A stretch of 64,000 nt of DNA. Origin: Lasiodiplodia sp. COLG20. Taxonomy: Eukaryota; Ascomycota; Dothideomycetes; Botryosphaeriales; Botryosphaeriaceae. How positions within the stretch are numbered: position 1 is the stretch's first letter; each line of letters starts with the position of its first letter. The translations under genes were made by a program, and so were the position numbers. Shown piece after piece: positions 42,475-54,121 of this stretch. Where the stretch lies: NCBI GenBank assembly GCA_009801085.1, contig VNWV01000009.1:362501-426500 (forward strand), in the 5' to 3' direction. Under the pieces are notes generated by a model. It was not told the DNA's origin. It saw only the letters and a list, made by a program, of their open reading frames with translations, and ran no database searches.

Positions 42475-44473
42475 AGGACCAAGGCATGTAAGTTGGAGTT
42501 GGTGACGTTTCCTCTTTCTTCTCTCCCCGTTTTTTTTTTTTTTTTTTTTTTTTCTCCCCGTTTTTTTTTTTTTTTTTTTTTTGCAACGTGTATCCGAAGT
42601 GGTGTCCCCCAGCACATAAAGCAGACTATGCTATGAAAGTACGAGTAGACTGTGCCAAGGAATGTAATGGATATCTGGCGTTGTCGATAGATGCTGTTTG
42701 TTGTTCATACCCTGGCACCATACATAGACATGAATTCCTGTCATTTTGCCGATAATGCGCTGTATGCCTTGCTTCCTGCCCCACGTGAATTGCCGCATGA
42801 CCTCGAAATGTTGTTTCCTTTCCGCTTTGAATGCGGAGACTAGCCGTTGGAGGAAAGATTGGGGTGTTGCAAGGCTGATAGTCCAAAGTGGGGCATGATC
42901 AAAACGCAGGAACACCAAGTTTTCTTCCCGACGAATGTCCCACAAGCTCCACCGGACAAGCTATCTTAGTTCCCGTTCCATGACGGTTGATTTACGTAGT
43001 GTACCTTCGAATCTCCACCGCCCTGAAACCCCCAAGACAAAGGCGACAGCGGTCTGGCATCGCAAGGACCGGCTGGTGACCCAGCTGTGTCTGCGAGATA
43101 CATACCAACAAGCATGCACTCGCAAACATCGATTGAGATTCTACAATCCGGTTCGACCATCAGACCGACATCTGCCCGGCATGTTCCGACAAAGGATGTT
43201 AATGATGTCCTTCCAGACGGAACAACGGCCGGCGCTCCAGCCTTCTCCGTATCCCGCTGGTTCATCGGTCGATCCTGTTTTCGACAAGGAAAAGAGGTCC
43301 GTTGCCCGTACCCGCGAACGTGCCTCTCGGTCCGACCAGGAGCCTGAAAAATCCCATGAGCTTAACAAGGAGGCTTGGTCACGCTCATTCTTCTGCCGCC
43401 TTTCTGTGGGTCACGCTCCGCCCGGGGTTACAAAGACAGCAGACGTCCACCACGGACAGCGGTGTAGACCCCTGTCAGCAATCTGAGAGGACACACTTCA
43501 GCCTTTGGCCAGATGAGCCGTAGTGAGGTGACTAGTCAATAGTATTCTTCAGTGTATCACGACATTGATGTAGTATTTGAGTGAGTATAGATTGGCTAAG
43601 AGTAAGCTAAGGGGAAAAAGGAAAACAAAGGCAAGTCCAGTGGTTCCTTGGGGGCCTCTTACAGAGGGGCGTTGCAGCCAATGGCTGGCGTGAATTTATT
43701 TTCGCCCATACCAATATGGGTAATAATTCTACATTTACATCCAAATGATAGCTTCAACTACCCTATTGTTCTTTTTCTTTGTTTTTTTTTTAAAAAAAAG
43801 GTTGAAAGAAAATCCGAGGCATACTCACGCTATGTTCTATAGTTATGCTATTCTTCGCGCTGGCCATCGGCTGCAGTACCCCTCCGTATAGACCCAACAG
43901 TTCGCTTAAGATCGGTGCAGGCCATCGTGCACTCTGTCCGAGATGGCTCTATTGCGTCCCGAAATCACGCAGTCAAGCGCCGAGTGGGAAAATCACCTGG
44001 CGGAAAAGCGCCTTATAGCCGTCAACATGTGCAAACAGCGGCTATTGAACGTGTCATCATATCCCTCAGCAAACGGCAGCCGGGGCACGAGCAACCTCGA
44101 CATCGTAGCCCATCAAGGGAACGGCAGTGGGGCTATCTGGCGGATTGTCGACTGGGGGTTCCGTGCGGCAGGGCTGTATTCGTTTGCGAGGGATGCGAAA
44201 GAGAGGATATCGGCCGAAGTCGGAGATGATACGTATCTATGCCCGGCGACAAAGGAAGACGGGGGATTGCGGGCGAGGCGTGGGAAAAAGCCGGCTCGTG
44301 ACTACCTAGGTTCTGACGTCCCGCGCCGCGCTCCGTTGCCGAAGGCTGGCCGAAAGCGATCCGGGCTGGCAGCGCCCAGCTTTTGCATCTTCTCGCTGCA
44401 CCTCCGCTGCAACACCAGGACCCCGTCCGCCGCCATCCCAGCCCCTCCCCTCTCCGCTCTCCAATTCGTCACA
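42475..44473. other. Intergenic region with poly-T tracts
   Basis: About 2 kb before IDH1. Holds the paired poly-T repeat entered separately and a T/A-rich patch near 43770-43800. A plus frame at 42935-43486 and another at 43943-44671 lack domains, and the second runs into IDH1 in the wrong frame, so both are rejected. No RNA gene recognised. Confidence 0.45.
42523..42582. repeat. Duplicated CTCCCCG + poly-T tract
   Basis: Two tandem units, each CTCCCCG followed by 24 and 22 thymines. The unit is otherwise a single-copy sequence just after the stop codon of the GH16-like fusion gene. Confidence 0.9.
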
Positions 44474-45783
44474 ATGCTGGCCCGGAGCTCTCAGCGCACT
44501 GCCCAGGTACCCTCTCTCGCCCGCGCCTGCGCCGGGACGTGCTCGCGGCTAACGCCCTCTCTCAATAGACGCTTCTGCGCGGCGCCTCGCCCGCCACCCG
44601 CTCCTTCGCGACCGTGCAGAGCGACATCTTCAAGCCCACCAAGTTCGGCGGCAAGTACACCGTCACCTTGATCCCCGGTGATGGTGTCGGCGCCGAGGTC
44701 TCGGAGAGCGTCAAGCAGATCTTCAAGGCCGACAATGTCCCCATTGAGTGGGAGCAGGTCGATGTGTCCGGCGTCGACTCGGGCAGCAAGCACAGCGAGG
44801 ACCTCTTCCGCGAGTCCATCGCCTCGCTGAAGCGCAACAAGCTTGGCCTCAAGGGTCCGCCGTCCCCAGATGCCCGGCCCAAGGGAACCCCTCCAGCTCA
44901 CCATCCTCACAGGTATCCTGCACACTCCCGTCGAGCGCTCCGGCCACCAGTCCTTCAACGTCGCTCTCCGCCAGGAGCTCGACATCTACGCCTCCATTGT
45001 CCTGATCAAGAACATCCCCGGCTACGAGACGCGCCACAAGAACGTCGACCTGTGCATCATTCGTGAGAACACCGAGGGCGAGTACTCCGGCCTCGAGCAC
45101 CAGTCCGTCCCCGGCGTCGTCGAGTCGCTCAAGATCATCACCCGCGCCAAGTCCGAGCGCATTGCCAAGTTTGCCTTTGCCTTTGCCCTTGCCAACAACC
45201 GCAAGAAGGTCACCGTCATCCACAAGGCCAACATCATGAAGCTGGCCGACGGTCTCTTCCGGAACACCTTCAAGAAGGTCGCCGAGGACTACCCCACTCT
45301 CGAGACCAACGACATGATTGTCGACAACGCCTCCATGCAGTGCGTCTCGCGCCCTCAGCAGTTCGATGTCATGGTTATGCCCAACCTGTACGGTGGCATC
45401 CTGTCCAACATTGGTGCTGGCCTGGTCGGCGGTCCCGGCATCGTCCCTGGCTGCAACATGGGCCGTGACGTCGCCGTCTTCGAGCCTGGCTGCCGTCACG
45501 TCGGTCTCGACATCAAGGGCAAGGACCAGGCCAACCCCACCGCCATGATCCTGTCCGGTTCCATGCTCCTCAGGCACCTGGGCCTCGACGACCACGCCAA
45601 CCGCATCTCCAAGGCCGTCTACGACGTCATCGCCGAGGGGTGAGTATTCCCCCAACCCTGGCGAGAGAAGCGCCGTGTGCTAACCCCCCGAACAGCAAGA
45701 CCAGGACCCGCGACATGGGCGGCAGCGCCTCGACCCACGAGTACACCAAGGCCATCCTGACCAAGATGGAGGAGCAGATCTAA
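44474..45783 (+). CDS. IDH1: NAD-dependent isocitrate dehydrogenase subunit 1, mitochondrial
   Basis: Exons 44474-44506, 44569-44854, 44913-45639 and 45696-45783 give 377 residues. The N-terminus (MLARSSQRTAQTLLRGASPATRSFATV) is a mitochondrial presequence. Core family blocks: TLIPGDGVGAEV, SVKQIFKADNVPIEWE, LRQELDIYASIVLIKNIPG, IRENTEGEYSGLEH, and NIGAGLVGGPGIVPG with the GxNxG-type loop. The second intron (58 nt) starts GTCCGC, a rare donor, but splicing there restores the invariant NKLGLKGILHTPVERSG. Idh1 is the regulatory, AMP-binding subunit of the Idh1/Idh2 octamer in the citric acid cycle. Convergent with BUD23, 194 bp between stop codons. Confidence 0.96.
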
Positions 45784-45977
45784 ACAAAAACAAAACATGT
45801 AGGTTTGGGGTATTAGACGCGTTAGAGGCTGTGGCATATAGGTGTATTTCTAGCCGTACATAGCTTGCATCGTGCAGAGTGATATCTTCCATTTTTATAT
45901 CCATAACGCCGTCCTTTCTCAAAACGCCGCAAATGCACCCCGGGTATATCTCGTGCGAGACTTCGAGTGCCCGCCTC

Positions 45978-46871
45978 CTAGAACTGGATTCTTCTCTTCC
46001 TGCCAGTGTATTTGGACGAAGCCTTGACAACCTTGCCTTTCCTCTCCATCTGTTCCTTCTTGCGCATGATCCATGCCTTGCTTCCCTTCTTGTCCTCTCC
46101 TCTCTTCATCTGCGACTTCCGCTTCCTCGAGTCCATGACGTCGACGTTGTCCATGCCCTTGACAACGCCCGTGATGTCTCCCTCCAGCTCGCCTCCGCCG
46201 ACAGTCAGGACAAGGTATGTCTTGGCACTCTTGGTGCCGGGGTCGTCCTCGAGGAGGCCTGCGCCGAAGCCGGCGCGGATGGCGGCCTGGCTGATCATGC
46301 CCTTCTGCTGGTCGTTCTTGGGGTAGAACTGGCAGACGGCGCGGCCGCCGCGACGCAGGCTCGCGTACAGGCCGCCGAAGAAGCGGCTCAGGCGACCCTG
46401 GGCCGTCTCCTCGCTGCTTTCGGCGTTGCACAGCCACTGGACGGCCGATATGCTGATGGCGGCATCGAAAGTGCCGGGGCGGAAGGGCACGCCCTGGCCC
46501 GCGTCGGCCAGGAATAGGTCACCCTCGACCTCGCGCTCCAACGCTACGCCCAGCATCGACGGCGAGATGTCCATGCCGATCCACGTGTGCGGGCCGCCCT
46601 CGGCCGGATCCGTGGACGACAGGATCTGACCCGACAGCCCGGAGCCGCAGCCAACGTCGAGAATGAACGAGGGCCGCCTCAGGTCCAGGAGCTCGAGCGC
46701 GCGCTTCGTCATGGACGCCTGGATGTGCTGGATACGTGAAGACGTCGTGTACTTGTGGGACTCGGAGTCATTGTAGAAGAGGTCCGGCGGGCTGCGCGAG
46801 GTGTCAGTGGGGCGATGGCTAGGAAAAGTACAGGTGGAGTGCACGTACAGAATGTCTTCGGGGCGCGACAT
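45978..46871 (-). CDS. BUD23: 18S rRNA (guanine-N7) methyltransferase Bud23
   Basis: Exon 1 46871-46849 encodes only MSRPEDI plus part of a codon. A 57-nt intron (GTACGT...GCGCAG) is an in-frame multiple of three, so an unspliced frame also reads through, but removing it restores the conserved SRPEDILPPDLFYND start. Exon 2 46791-45978, 278 residues in total. SAM-binding motif I is FILDVGCGSGLSG (about 51-62), followed by WIGMDISPSML and DAAISISAVQWL. The basic C-terminus (MDSRKRKSQMKRGEDKKG, YTGRKRRIQF) is typical and binds rRNA. With Trm112 it modifies 18S G1575 (yeast numbering) in the small-subunit precursor. Confidence 0.95.
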   Translation of the reverse strand: MSRPEDILYVHSTCTFPSHRPTDTSRSPPDLFYNDSESHKYTTSSRIQHIQASMTKRALELLDLRRPSFILDVGCGSGLSGQILSSTDPAEGGPHTWIGMDISPSMLGVALEREVEGDLFLADAGQGVPFRPGTFDAAISISAVQWLCNAESSEETAQGRLSRFFGGLYASLRRGGRAVCQFYPKNDQQKGMISQAAIRAGFGAGLLEDDPGTKSAKTYLVLTVGGGELEGDITGVVKGMDNVDVMDSRKRKSQMKRGEDKKGSKAWIMRKKEQMERKGKVVKASSKYTGRKRRIQF

Positions 46872-47164
46872 GGCTGCGTCCTGGGTGTACGTTGGCCGCT
46901 TTTACGGCGACTTTCGCGGACAACACGGGGGCACGAAGCTGGAGGCGGGTTTGCGACGCGAATTGCGGGGTTCGACGGCGGCGGACAGCAGCGGCGTGCC
47001 GACGACCAAAAGTTTGGTGTTCAACGCCAGCGCGCACTGACCCGATGCGGATCAGATAAGATCTCTCGCGCGAGCTGGCGACGTCAGCCGCTTGTTTCGA
47101 GGCCACCTCGCTCGCTTTTTCTCGCCCACGCTCGTTCCCTTTTTCTACCACCTCGCAAAGAAAC

Positions 47165-47971
<807 letters not shown>

Positions 47972-48338
47972 GTAATTCGCAAATTCCGAGGCTGGCCGGA
48001 TTGCCTTGATCGTTTTTCCTCGTTGCGCTAGCTTTCAAGCGGCGCGAATGACATACGAAAGTCGGGTGTCCAGAGCTAGTAGCCTTGCGGGCGGGCTGCA
48101 TTCACGGGCATTCGAACAAAAGTCCGGATGCAGGTCAAAGTGTGCAAATTCGCCCGGGCAATGGGTTCAACCACCCACGCGCGCAGAGTGCCAGCTTGCT
48201 AGTGAAGATGTTGTGGCTTGGCAGGCGGCGAGCTTCCGCTTGTCTCGGGGCCTTCCGCTGGCGTCATCTCACAACTCGAGCCTCAAATTCCATCAACCCA
48301 GTCCGCCAAAGGGTCGCTTGCCCTCTTTCCATCTGAAA
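47972..48338. other. Intergenic, M20 peptidase promoter
   Basis: About 370 bp. An open frame upstream of the peptidase ATG lacks features of a signal peptide and is judged non-coding. Nothing else recognised. Confidence 0.5.
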
Positions 48339-49669
48339 ATGCGTGTTGCTGCAGCCATCGTCCCCGCACTGCTCGCGCTCGCCGCCCCGCCCTCGTCAGC
48401 AGCGCAATTGCCGTTGCAGTGGCCGGAGCAGCAGCAACTGACCAACCCCACTCCTGACGGAAAGGCCATTTCTGCAGACGGCAACGGCCACCTGCTCCCG
48501 CTGCCTACGCTGCATGAGCTCCTGACGCTGCATCGCGAGATCGTCAAGATTGAATCCATCAGCGGCAATGAGTACAAGGTCGGCTGGTGGCTGGTGTCGT
48601 ACCTGAAGGAGAACGGCTTCAACGTCGAAACGCAGAGAGTTGGCGTTGGAGAGAAGGGAAACACGAGGTTCAACGTTCTTGCCTGGCCTGGCGAAAAGAA
48701 GTTCACGAAGTTGCTGGTCACCAGCCATATCGACACGGTCAGTCTTCAACTCCAGTCCGGGTTGACTTAGGCTGATATCTACAGGTTCCCCCTTACCTGC
48801 CGTATTCATTCGACACCAAAGACGACAAGATATACGGCCGCGGTAGCGTCGATGCCAAAGGCTCCCTCGCGGCCCAGGTCACGGCCGTCATTTCGCTGCT
48901 TGCCAACAGCAGCTCCCCGCTGGACCCCAACGACGTATCCTTGCTCTTCGTTGTCGGCGAGGAGACAAGCGGCGATGGCATGCGCACCTTCTCCGACTCG
49001 CCGCTAAACCCGCTCAACTACAGCGCCGTGCTCTTCGGCGAGCCGACCGAGAACAAGCTCGTCAGCGGCCACAAGGGCAGCATGGGCTTCCGCGTGCACG
49101 TGACCGGCAAGGCCGCCCACTCGGGCTACCCGTGGCTGGGCGTCAGCGCGAACAACATCCTCGTCAAAGTCCTGACCCGGCTGATCGACCTCGAGGCAGG
49201 CAGAGTCGAGGGCGCGGAGCTGCCGTGGAGCGACAAGTATGGCAACTCGACGCTGAATGTCGGCACCGTGTTCGGCGGCGCTGCAGCCAATGTTGTCGCG
49301 GAGACGGCAAACTCGACCATCGCCGTGCGGTTGGCAGGCGGTTCCCCGTCTGAAGTCGAGCGGGAGATCGAGAAGGCGCTCGCGCCCGTGATCGAAGAGG
49401 TGGAGAAGGCTGGTGGGAGGGTTGAGTTTGAGTATCGTAATGAGGGATATGGCCCTGTCGACATGGACTGCGATGTCGAAGGCTTTGACTGCATCGCCGT
49501 AAACTACGGCACAGATGTCCCATGGCTCAAAGGCGACCATAAAAAGTATCTGTACGGTCCTGGAAGCATCTTTGTGGCCCATTCGGCGCACGAGGCGATT
49601 GCCGTGCGCGATCTCGAGCGGGCGGTTTTGGATTACCAGAAACTCATCATCGGCGCTCTGAAACAATAG
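48339..49669 (+). CDS. Secreted M20-family zinc metallopeptidase (carboxypeptidase-like)
   Basis: Exons 48339-48737 and 48785-49669 join in phase 0 (47-nt intron, GTCAGT...TACAG), giving 427 residues. A signal peptide (MRVAAAIVPALLALAAPPSSAA) directs secretion or vacuolar entry. Metal ligands follow the M20A pattern: SHIDTVPPYLP (His and Asp), GRGSVDAKGSLAAQ (bridging Asp), and FVVGEETSGDG (catalytic Glu plus ligand Glu). The dimerisation or lid domain begins near GSMGFRVHVTGKAAHSGYP, and the last ligand His lies in FVAHSAHEAI. Substrates are probably C-terminal residues of short peptides or N-acyl amino acids. The exact specificity is open. Confidence 0.92.
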
Positions 49670-50015
49670 ATGAGACCAGCTGCTGGAGTAATAAAAATAT
49701 GAATTGGACCAAGCACCTCGGTCATCATGACTCGACCGCGACGGCCTCTCCACGATACAGCGAGTCATTGAGCGTGAACATTTTCCCTTGCGTAGTTTCG
49801 CCAGTGCCCAGCTCCGTATCAACCCAGCCTGCGACACTCCTTGGCCCTAAACGCTACATACCTCTCTCGTAAGCCTGGGTCTTCGTTCGCGCGACCACCT
49901 TGGCCCGTCATCCCCGCTTTCCAAGTTCTCGGACCGAGCAAATACAGCACAACGCCGATTTTTCTTCACTTCCTGCGCCCGAGAATACTTACGGCACGCA
50001 AGCCCAGACGCAGCC
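49670..50015. other. Intergenic, RRP17 promoter
   Basis: 346 bp between two tandem plus genes. AATAAAAATATG near 49688 may act in 3' end formation of the peptidase transcript. Nothing else recognised. Confidence 0.45.
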
Positions 50016-50968
50016 ATGGCGCCGCCTCCCCGCAAACGTGCGAAGACAGCCGAGCGACGCGAAGAGATCACCTTCGACGACTCGGCGCGCGCCGAGTACC
50101 TGACGGGTTTCCACAAACGCAAGCAAGCCCGCATCAAGCACGCGCAGGAGCAGGCCGCCAAGCGCGAGAAGGAGGAGCGCGTCGCCCAGAGAAAGGAGGT
50201 AACGTGCCCTCAATCCTTTTATTCGACTCTCCCCCGCCAGGATGCTTCATGATCCCCCCTCCCCTTACTCTGTCATCTCTCTGGGCGTGGTTTCGTCCGA
50301 TGATTTTCATATGCGCATAACCATCGTACATAGCCAGCCCCAAATCTCGGGTTTAACGGAGGGGCCAGCAGAGCCTTCTCCGTCATGCTTACGGCGGTCT
50401 CCTTTTGCCTGTGTTTATTTTTTCCATGTGTCAATGCGCTAACGACATTCTTTCATTGCAGCTGCGGCAACAACGCAAGGAAGACCTCGAACGCCATGTC
50501 GCTGAAGTCAATCGCATGCTGAGACAGGCGAACCCCGATCTGGAATCCTCTTCGGACGATGAAGGGGAGTGGAACGGTATCGAAGACGGCGACGGAGGAC
50601 AGACGCAGGAGGTCGTAGACCACGAGGAAGAATACGTCGACGAAGACAAGTACACAACAGTTACAGTAGAGACGGTGGACATCGACCGGGATGGCTTTAA
50701 GACAAAGCGCACTTGGGACGAAGACGGCGATGAGGATCAAGAGGATGAGGAGGATGAGGAAGGGCGGGGAGCTGGAAAAGAGGCGGAAGGGAAGGTCAAG
50801 GCGAAAGGCAAGCGAGTTTGGACCGCGGAGAAACCGAAGAGCGACAAGCCGAAACGGAAAAAGAAGAAGTTCCGGTATGAGAGCAAGACAGAGAGGAAGG
50901 TGACGCGAGACAAGCAGAAGGCGAAGAATAGGACACAGGCCGAGGCGCGCAAGGCGAGAGGGAAATAG
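50016..50968 (+). CDS. rRNA-processing protein Rrp17 / NOL12 (Nop25) family
   Basis: Exons 50016-50198 and 50462-50968 give 229 residues. The start is family-typical: MAPPPRKRAKTAERREEITFD, then ARAEYLTGFHKRKQARIKHAQ. The exon junction continues the same helix (QRKE|LRQQRKEDLERHVAEVNRML). A long acidic centre and a Lys/Arg-rich C-terminus (KPKRKKKKFRYESKTERK) follow. The family acts in the nucleolus in pre-rRNA processing, with 5'-exonuclease activity reported for yeast Rrp17. The 263-nt intron is the longest in the window and ends TTTCATTGCAG. Confidence 0.9.
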
Positions 50969-51283
50969 ACGCGGCAGAGAAGATGATCCATCTCAGATAG
51001 CGGCGGTCGATCATAATAGCGGGTGCATGCATTTTCTGAGTAAGTAGCTTGAGTTACGACCTCATGCACGACAGACAGTCAGGTAGTCAGGGGTAGAGGG
51101 TTGCTATGTCACTGAGGAGGAACTACCAACAGAGAATTGCAGAGCCGCGAGGCCTGCGTGACAGCGGCACCGCCCACGCCCACCCGGTTCTAACGCTGAG
51201 AACAATGTGCCAAGCCATAAGGTCCGCTCGTTGTGATGACGAAATTGTTGTTGTAAAGGAGGAGGCAGACGCCGGGAATGGAA
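50969..51283. other. Convergent intergenic region
   Basis: About 315 bp between the stops of RRP17 (plus) and tropomyosin (minus). No gene or structured element recognised. Confidence 0.5.
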
Positions 51284-52017
51284 TTAGATGTTGCCAATCT
51301 CGTTGACGAAGTCGTCCAGCTCCTTCTTGGTGTCGGCGTACTTCTTGGCCATCTCCTCGTACTTGGCCTCCCACTGGTCCCGCTCGGCCTCGAGAGCCTG
51401 CACCTTGCGCTCGTAGTGGCCTGCCCGCACGTCGGTCTGGCGGAGCCTGGCGGAAGCGTGTCAGCATTGTGGGGGACACGTAGCGGGGTGGAATGGTGAG
51501 TGGAACGATAACGACGTCTGCAAGTGCGCACGCACGGAAACCAGAAGCGCTTCGGGGTCAGGAAAGTGACGTACTTCTCGTTCGTCTCGCGCAGGTTCTT
51601 GTCCGCCTCCTCAGCCTCCTCCTCGAGCAGCTGCACCCTCCGGGTCAGCGACTCGTTGTGGGTGCCTGCCTGGGTGCTCTCGTCGGCGATGGCCTTGGCG
51701 TCCTTCACGTTGCTCTCGAGCTTCTCGACCTCAGCCTCGAGCAGCTGGTTCTTGTGGGTGAGCGAGGTAATCTCCTGCTCCTTGGCCAGGTTCTCCTGTT
51801 CCAGGCGCTTCTTGTCCGCCGACAGCTCCTCGACCTTGGCGATGGCTTCGTCGGCCTCGATGCGGAGGGCGTTCATGCGCTGGGCGAGAGCAGTGGTTAG
51901 CGCGACTCGTCTTCACGCGAGGCTGGGCGCAGCCGGAGGCAGCGGGCGAGCTTGTGATTACTCGGAGACCCTGGAGGGGTAAAAGAGGGGCTTGCTCACC
52001 TTCTTGATGGCGTCCAT
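51284..52017 (-). CDS. Tropomyosin
   Basis: Exons 52017-52000 (MDAIKK), 51879-51575 and 51446-51284 give 161 residues, the usual fungal length. The introns are 120 nt (GTGAGC...GCCCAG) and 128 nt (GTACGT...GCCAG) and keep phase. The chain is an uninterrupted heptad coiled coil: MNALRIEADEAIAKVEELSA, LTHKNQLLEAEVEKLES, ETNEKLRQTDVRAG, and the conserved C-terminus KKYADTKKELDDFVNEIGNI. It stabilises formin-nucleated actin cables and the contractile ring. The very short first exon is where other organisms switch tropomyosin N-termini, so alternative starts would be worth looking for. Confidence 0.96.
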
Positions 52018-52279
52018 GATGGGCTGAGCAGAGGGTGGGGATGTACAGAGATGGGTGCAGGTTGCGCAGGGCGACAGCGGGTATAAGGACGTTGACAGAG
52101 GTAGATGGGATGCGGTGGTGGAGCGGAAGGTGACAGAAGGTAGTGCGTTGTTCGTCGCGGCGCGCGGGCGGTGACCAGGGGGCGGAGCTGCCAGGGGGCG
52201 CCTGCCACCCTGCGCCTGCCGCCCACAGTGCATAGGTGCCGAAAGATCTGAGCCATCGCAACGGATTTCTATCGGCTCA

Positions 52280-52364
52280 TTACGTCGGTAGCTGAAGCTA
52301 CCATCCGGGCGCAATAATTAAAAGTACATCTACGTCCGGATGGGAGCTTCAGCTACCGACGTAA
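52280..52364. repeat. 29-bp near-perfect inverted repeat in a divergent promoter
   Basis: Arm 1 at 52280-52308 (TTACGTCGGTAGCTGAAGCT then ACCATCCGG) and arm 2 at 52336-52364 are reverse complements with one mismatch. They are separated by 27 bp of AT-rich spacer. Each arm also contains the imperfect palindrome GTAGCTGAAGCTAC and an ACGTC core. It lies between the tropomyosin start (minus) and the D-box protein start (plus), inside about 515 bp of shared promoter. Confidence 0.92.
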
Positions 52365-52532
52365 GTCGGGTGCCCTTGGCTGCGAAGATAGTTGCCGAGC
52401 ATCGTTTCTTTTGGCACCTTCGTGCCGCTCGCGCCCGGGCCCCGTTGCCCCGGTCCCGTTGCCGCTGTAAACAAACACTCAGCCTCGCGCAACCTCCACT
52501 CCACTCCGCTCCCCGTCCATGCGACTGCAACA

Positions 52533-54121
52533 ATGCTCGCCGCACACGCTGACCAGGAGAATCTTGCCGCTGCCCATCGCCAGGCCGCCGCGGCAAAGCC
52601 GCTCAATGCCGGCTCCAGAGCATTCGGTGCAAAGACGCCCGCCAACAAGCCCCCCAAGACGCCCTTCAGAGTTCCGCTCAACGACGAAAATGGGACCATC
52701 CGGGCAGGCAAGGCTGCATTGAACACGTTCGGCAACGGTGCCGAAAGTCAATTGCTGCCTACCGGCAAGAAAGGCGGCAAGGCAGACAGCAATGCCTTCG
52801 TCACGCCTGCGGGTGGGTCACGATAAAGCCCGACCACCTCACGAGGCGCAGGCTGACAGACATGACCAGGTCCGCGCACGCGTGCCCCATTGGGCATGAA
52901 GACGACCAATGCCAAGGCAGCTGCCTTCGCCACGCCTGCACCGCATACGGAGCCAGACTCTGGTGCGAAGAGCAGCGGCCCGCGCCTGCGCCGTCCCAAG
53001 GTGAAGGTCCACCAAGCTTCCCCAGCCGTAGAGCTTGCCCAAGATGAGGAACGCGACATTGAATACATGCCGCCGCGGGAGACCCGTATGCTTCCTTCCC
53101 GCCGTCCGCCCTCCACTGGTGCATTGTGTGCTAATTGGCCTTCGCAGCGCTTCCCGATGACCCTGAGGACTGGCCAGCTGATATGAAGTACCCTCAACTG
53201 CAGGGAAAGAATCTGATGCGTGGTGTCTACGAAGTCTACTATGACCCGATCGATGATGACGGCGTGCGCCTTTCTGACAGGCGGATTGCCGAACAGAGGG
53301 CCAAAATCAATGCCAGACATGAGGCATTGCTTCAGAAAAACATCGAGGAAACCCTCGGACCATTGACTGACGAGGAGCGCGAACTTTTCGGATTCACTCT
53401 TGCGCCAAAGCCCGCACCCAAATCCCAGCCCGGTGCAGTCCGGCCGGCAAGCGTTACAAGCACTTCCAAGCCTACCGCCGCCAGCTCTCGCCGGCCACTG
53501 AGTGCAGCTGCAGCCTCCAGGCCGGCCGGCGTCACTTCTCGCGCTGTTGCCTCCGCGCTCGCAAACACTCCCGAGTCCACCGCTTCTATGCGGGCCCATG
53601 CGCGCTCGCGCTCTGCGCTGTCTGCCACTGCGCCCCCGGCCAATGCTCAGCCTCGCCAGAGGCCCATCGCCCCAGCCGCACCGGAACCTTCCAACCCTTC
53701 CAGTATGAGGCACCAAGCTGCCACCGCTGCCTCGCGCACGACTCTAGGCTACGGAAAGGGTCGGACGATCGGAACTTCTGTCCGTAAGCCGCTGGGGGCA
53801 TCATCTGGTAACCAGCAGCGCTCTATCTCCCAGGGAACCACTGGTCTCGGCAATGCGAGTGCCCGCCCAGCAGCACCAGCACGTCCCCGTTCAGCTTGGT
53901 CGCGCCATGATCCGGACATGACGCTCGTGGCCGATGCCCAATCTCGGGACGAGAACGACGACCCAGAGATGGAGATGATTCGAGAGATGGCGCTCCGGAA
54001 CCTCCGTCTGAACGATAGACTGGATGGCGATGACTGGTTTAGCCAGGCGCAGTCTGGGAATCTTGCATTCGATATTGCTGATGAGGAAGATGACTTCCAA
54101 TTCACGATCTCTGAAGATTGA
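52533..54121 (+). CDS. D-box protein, candidate securin
   Basis: Exons 52533-52812, 52870-53085 and 53148-54121 give 489 residues. Introns are 57 and 62 nt. The N-terminus (MLAAHADQENLAAAHRQ) is disordered and Ala/Pro/Lys-rich. Exon 2 opens with a textbook destruction box, R98-A-P-L-G-M-K-T-T-N107, followed by AFATPAP and EYMPPRE. A conserved-looking block PLPDDPEDWPADMKYPQLQG and an EVYYDPIDDDG helix region follow, then a long Ser/Ala/Pro linker. An acidic, aromatic C-terminus (DWFSQAQSGNLAFDIADEED) closes the chain. Securins (Cut2, Pds1, PTTG) are disordered anaphase-promoting-complex substrates with an N-terminal D-box and an acidic C-terminus that binds separase. The layout fits, but sequence identity is weak, so securin is a proposal. 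Confidence 0.5.

Noticed and set aside
43943..44671. 242-codon plus frame before IDH1
   Set aside because: Its 3' part overlaps IDH1 exons in the wrong frame. The 5' part shows no domain.
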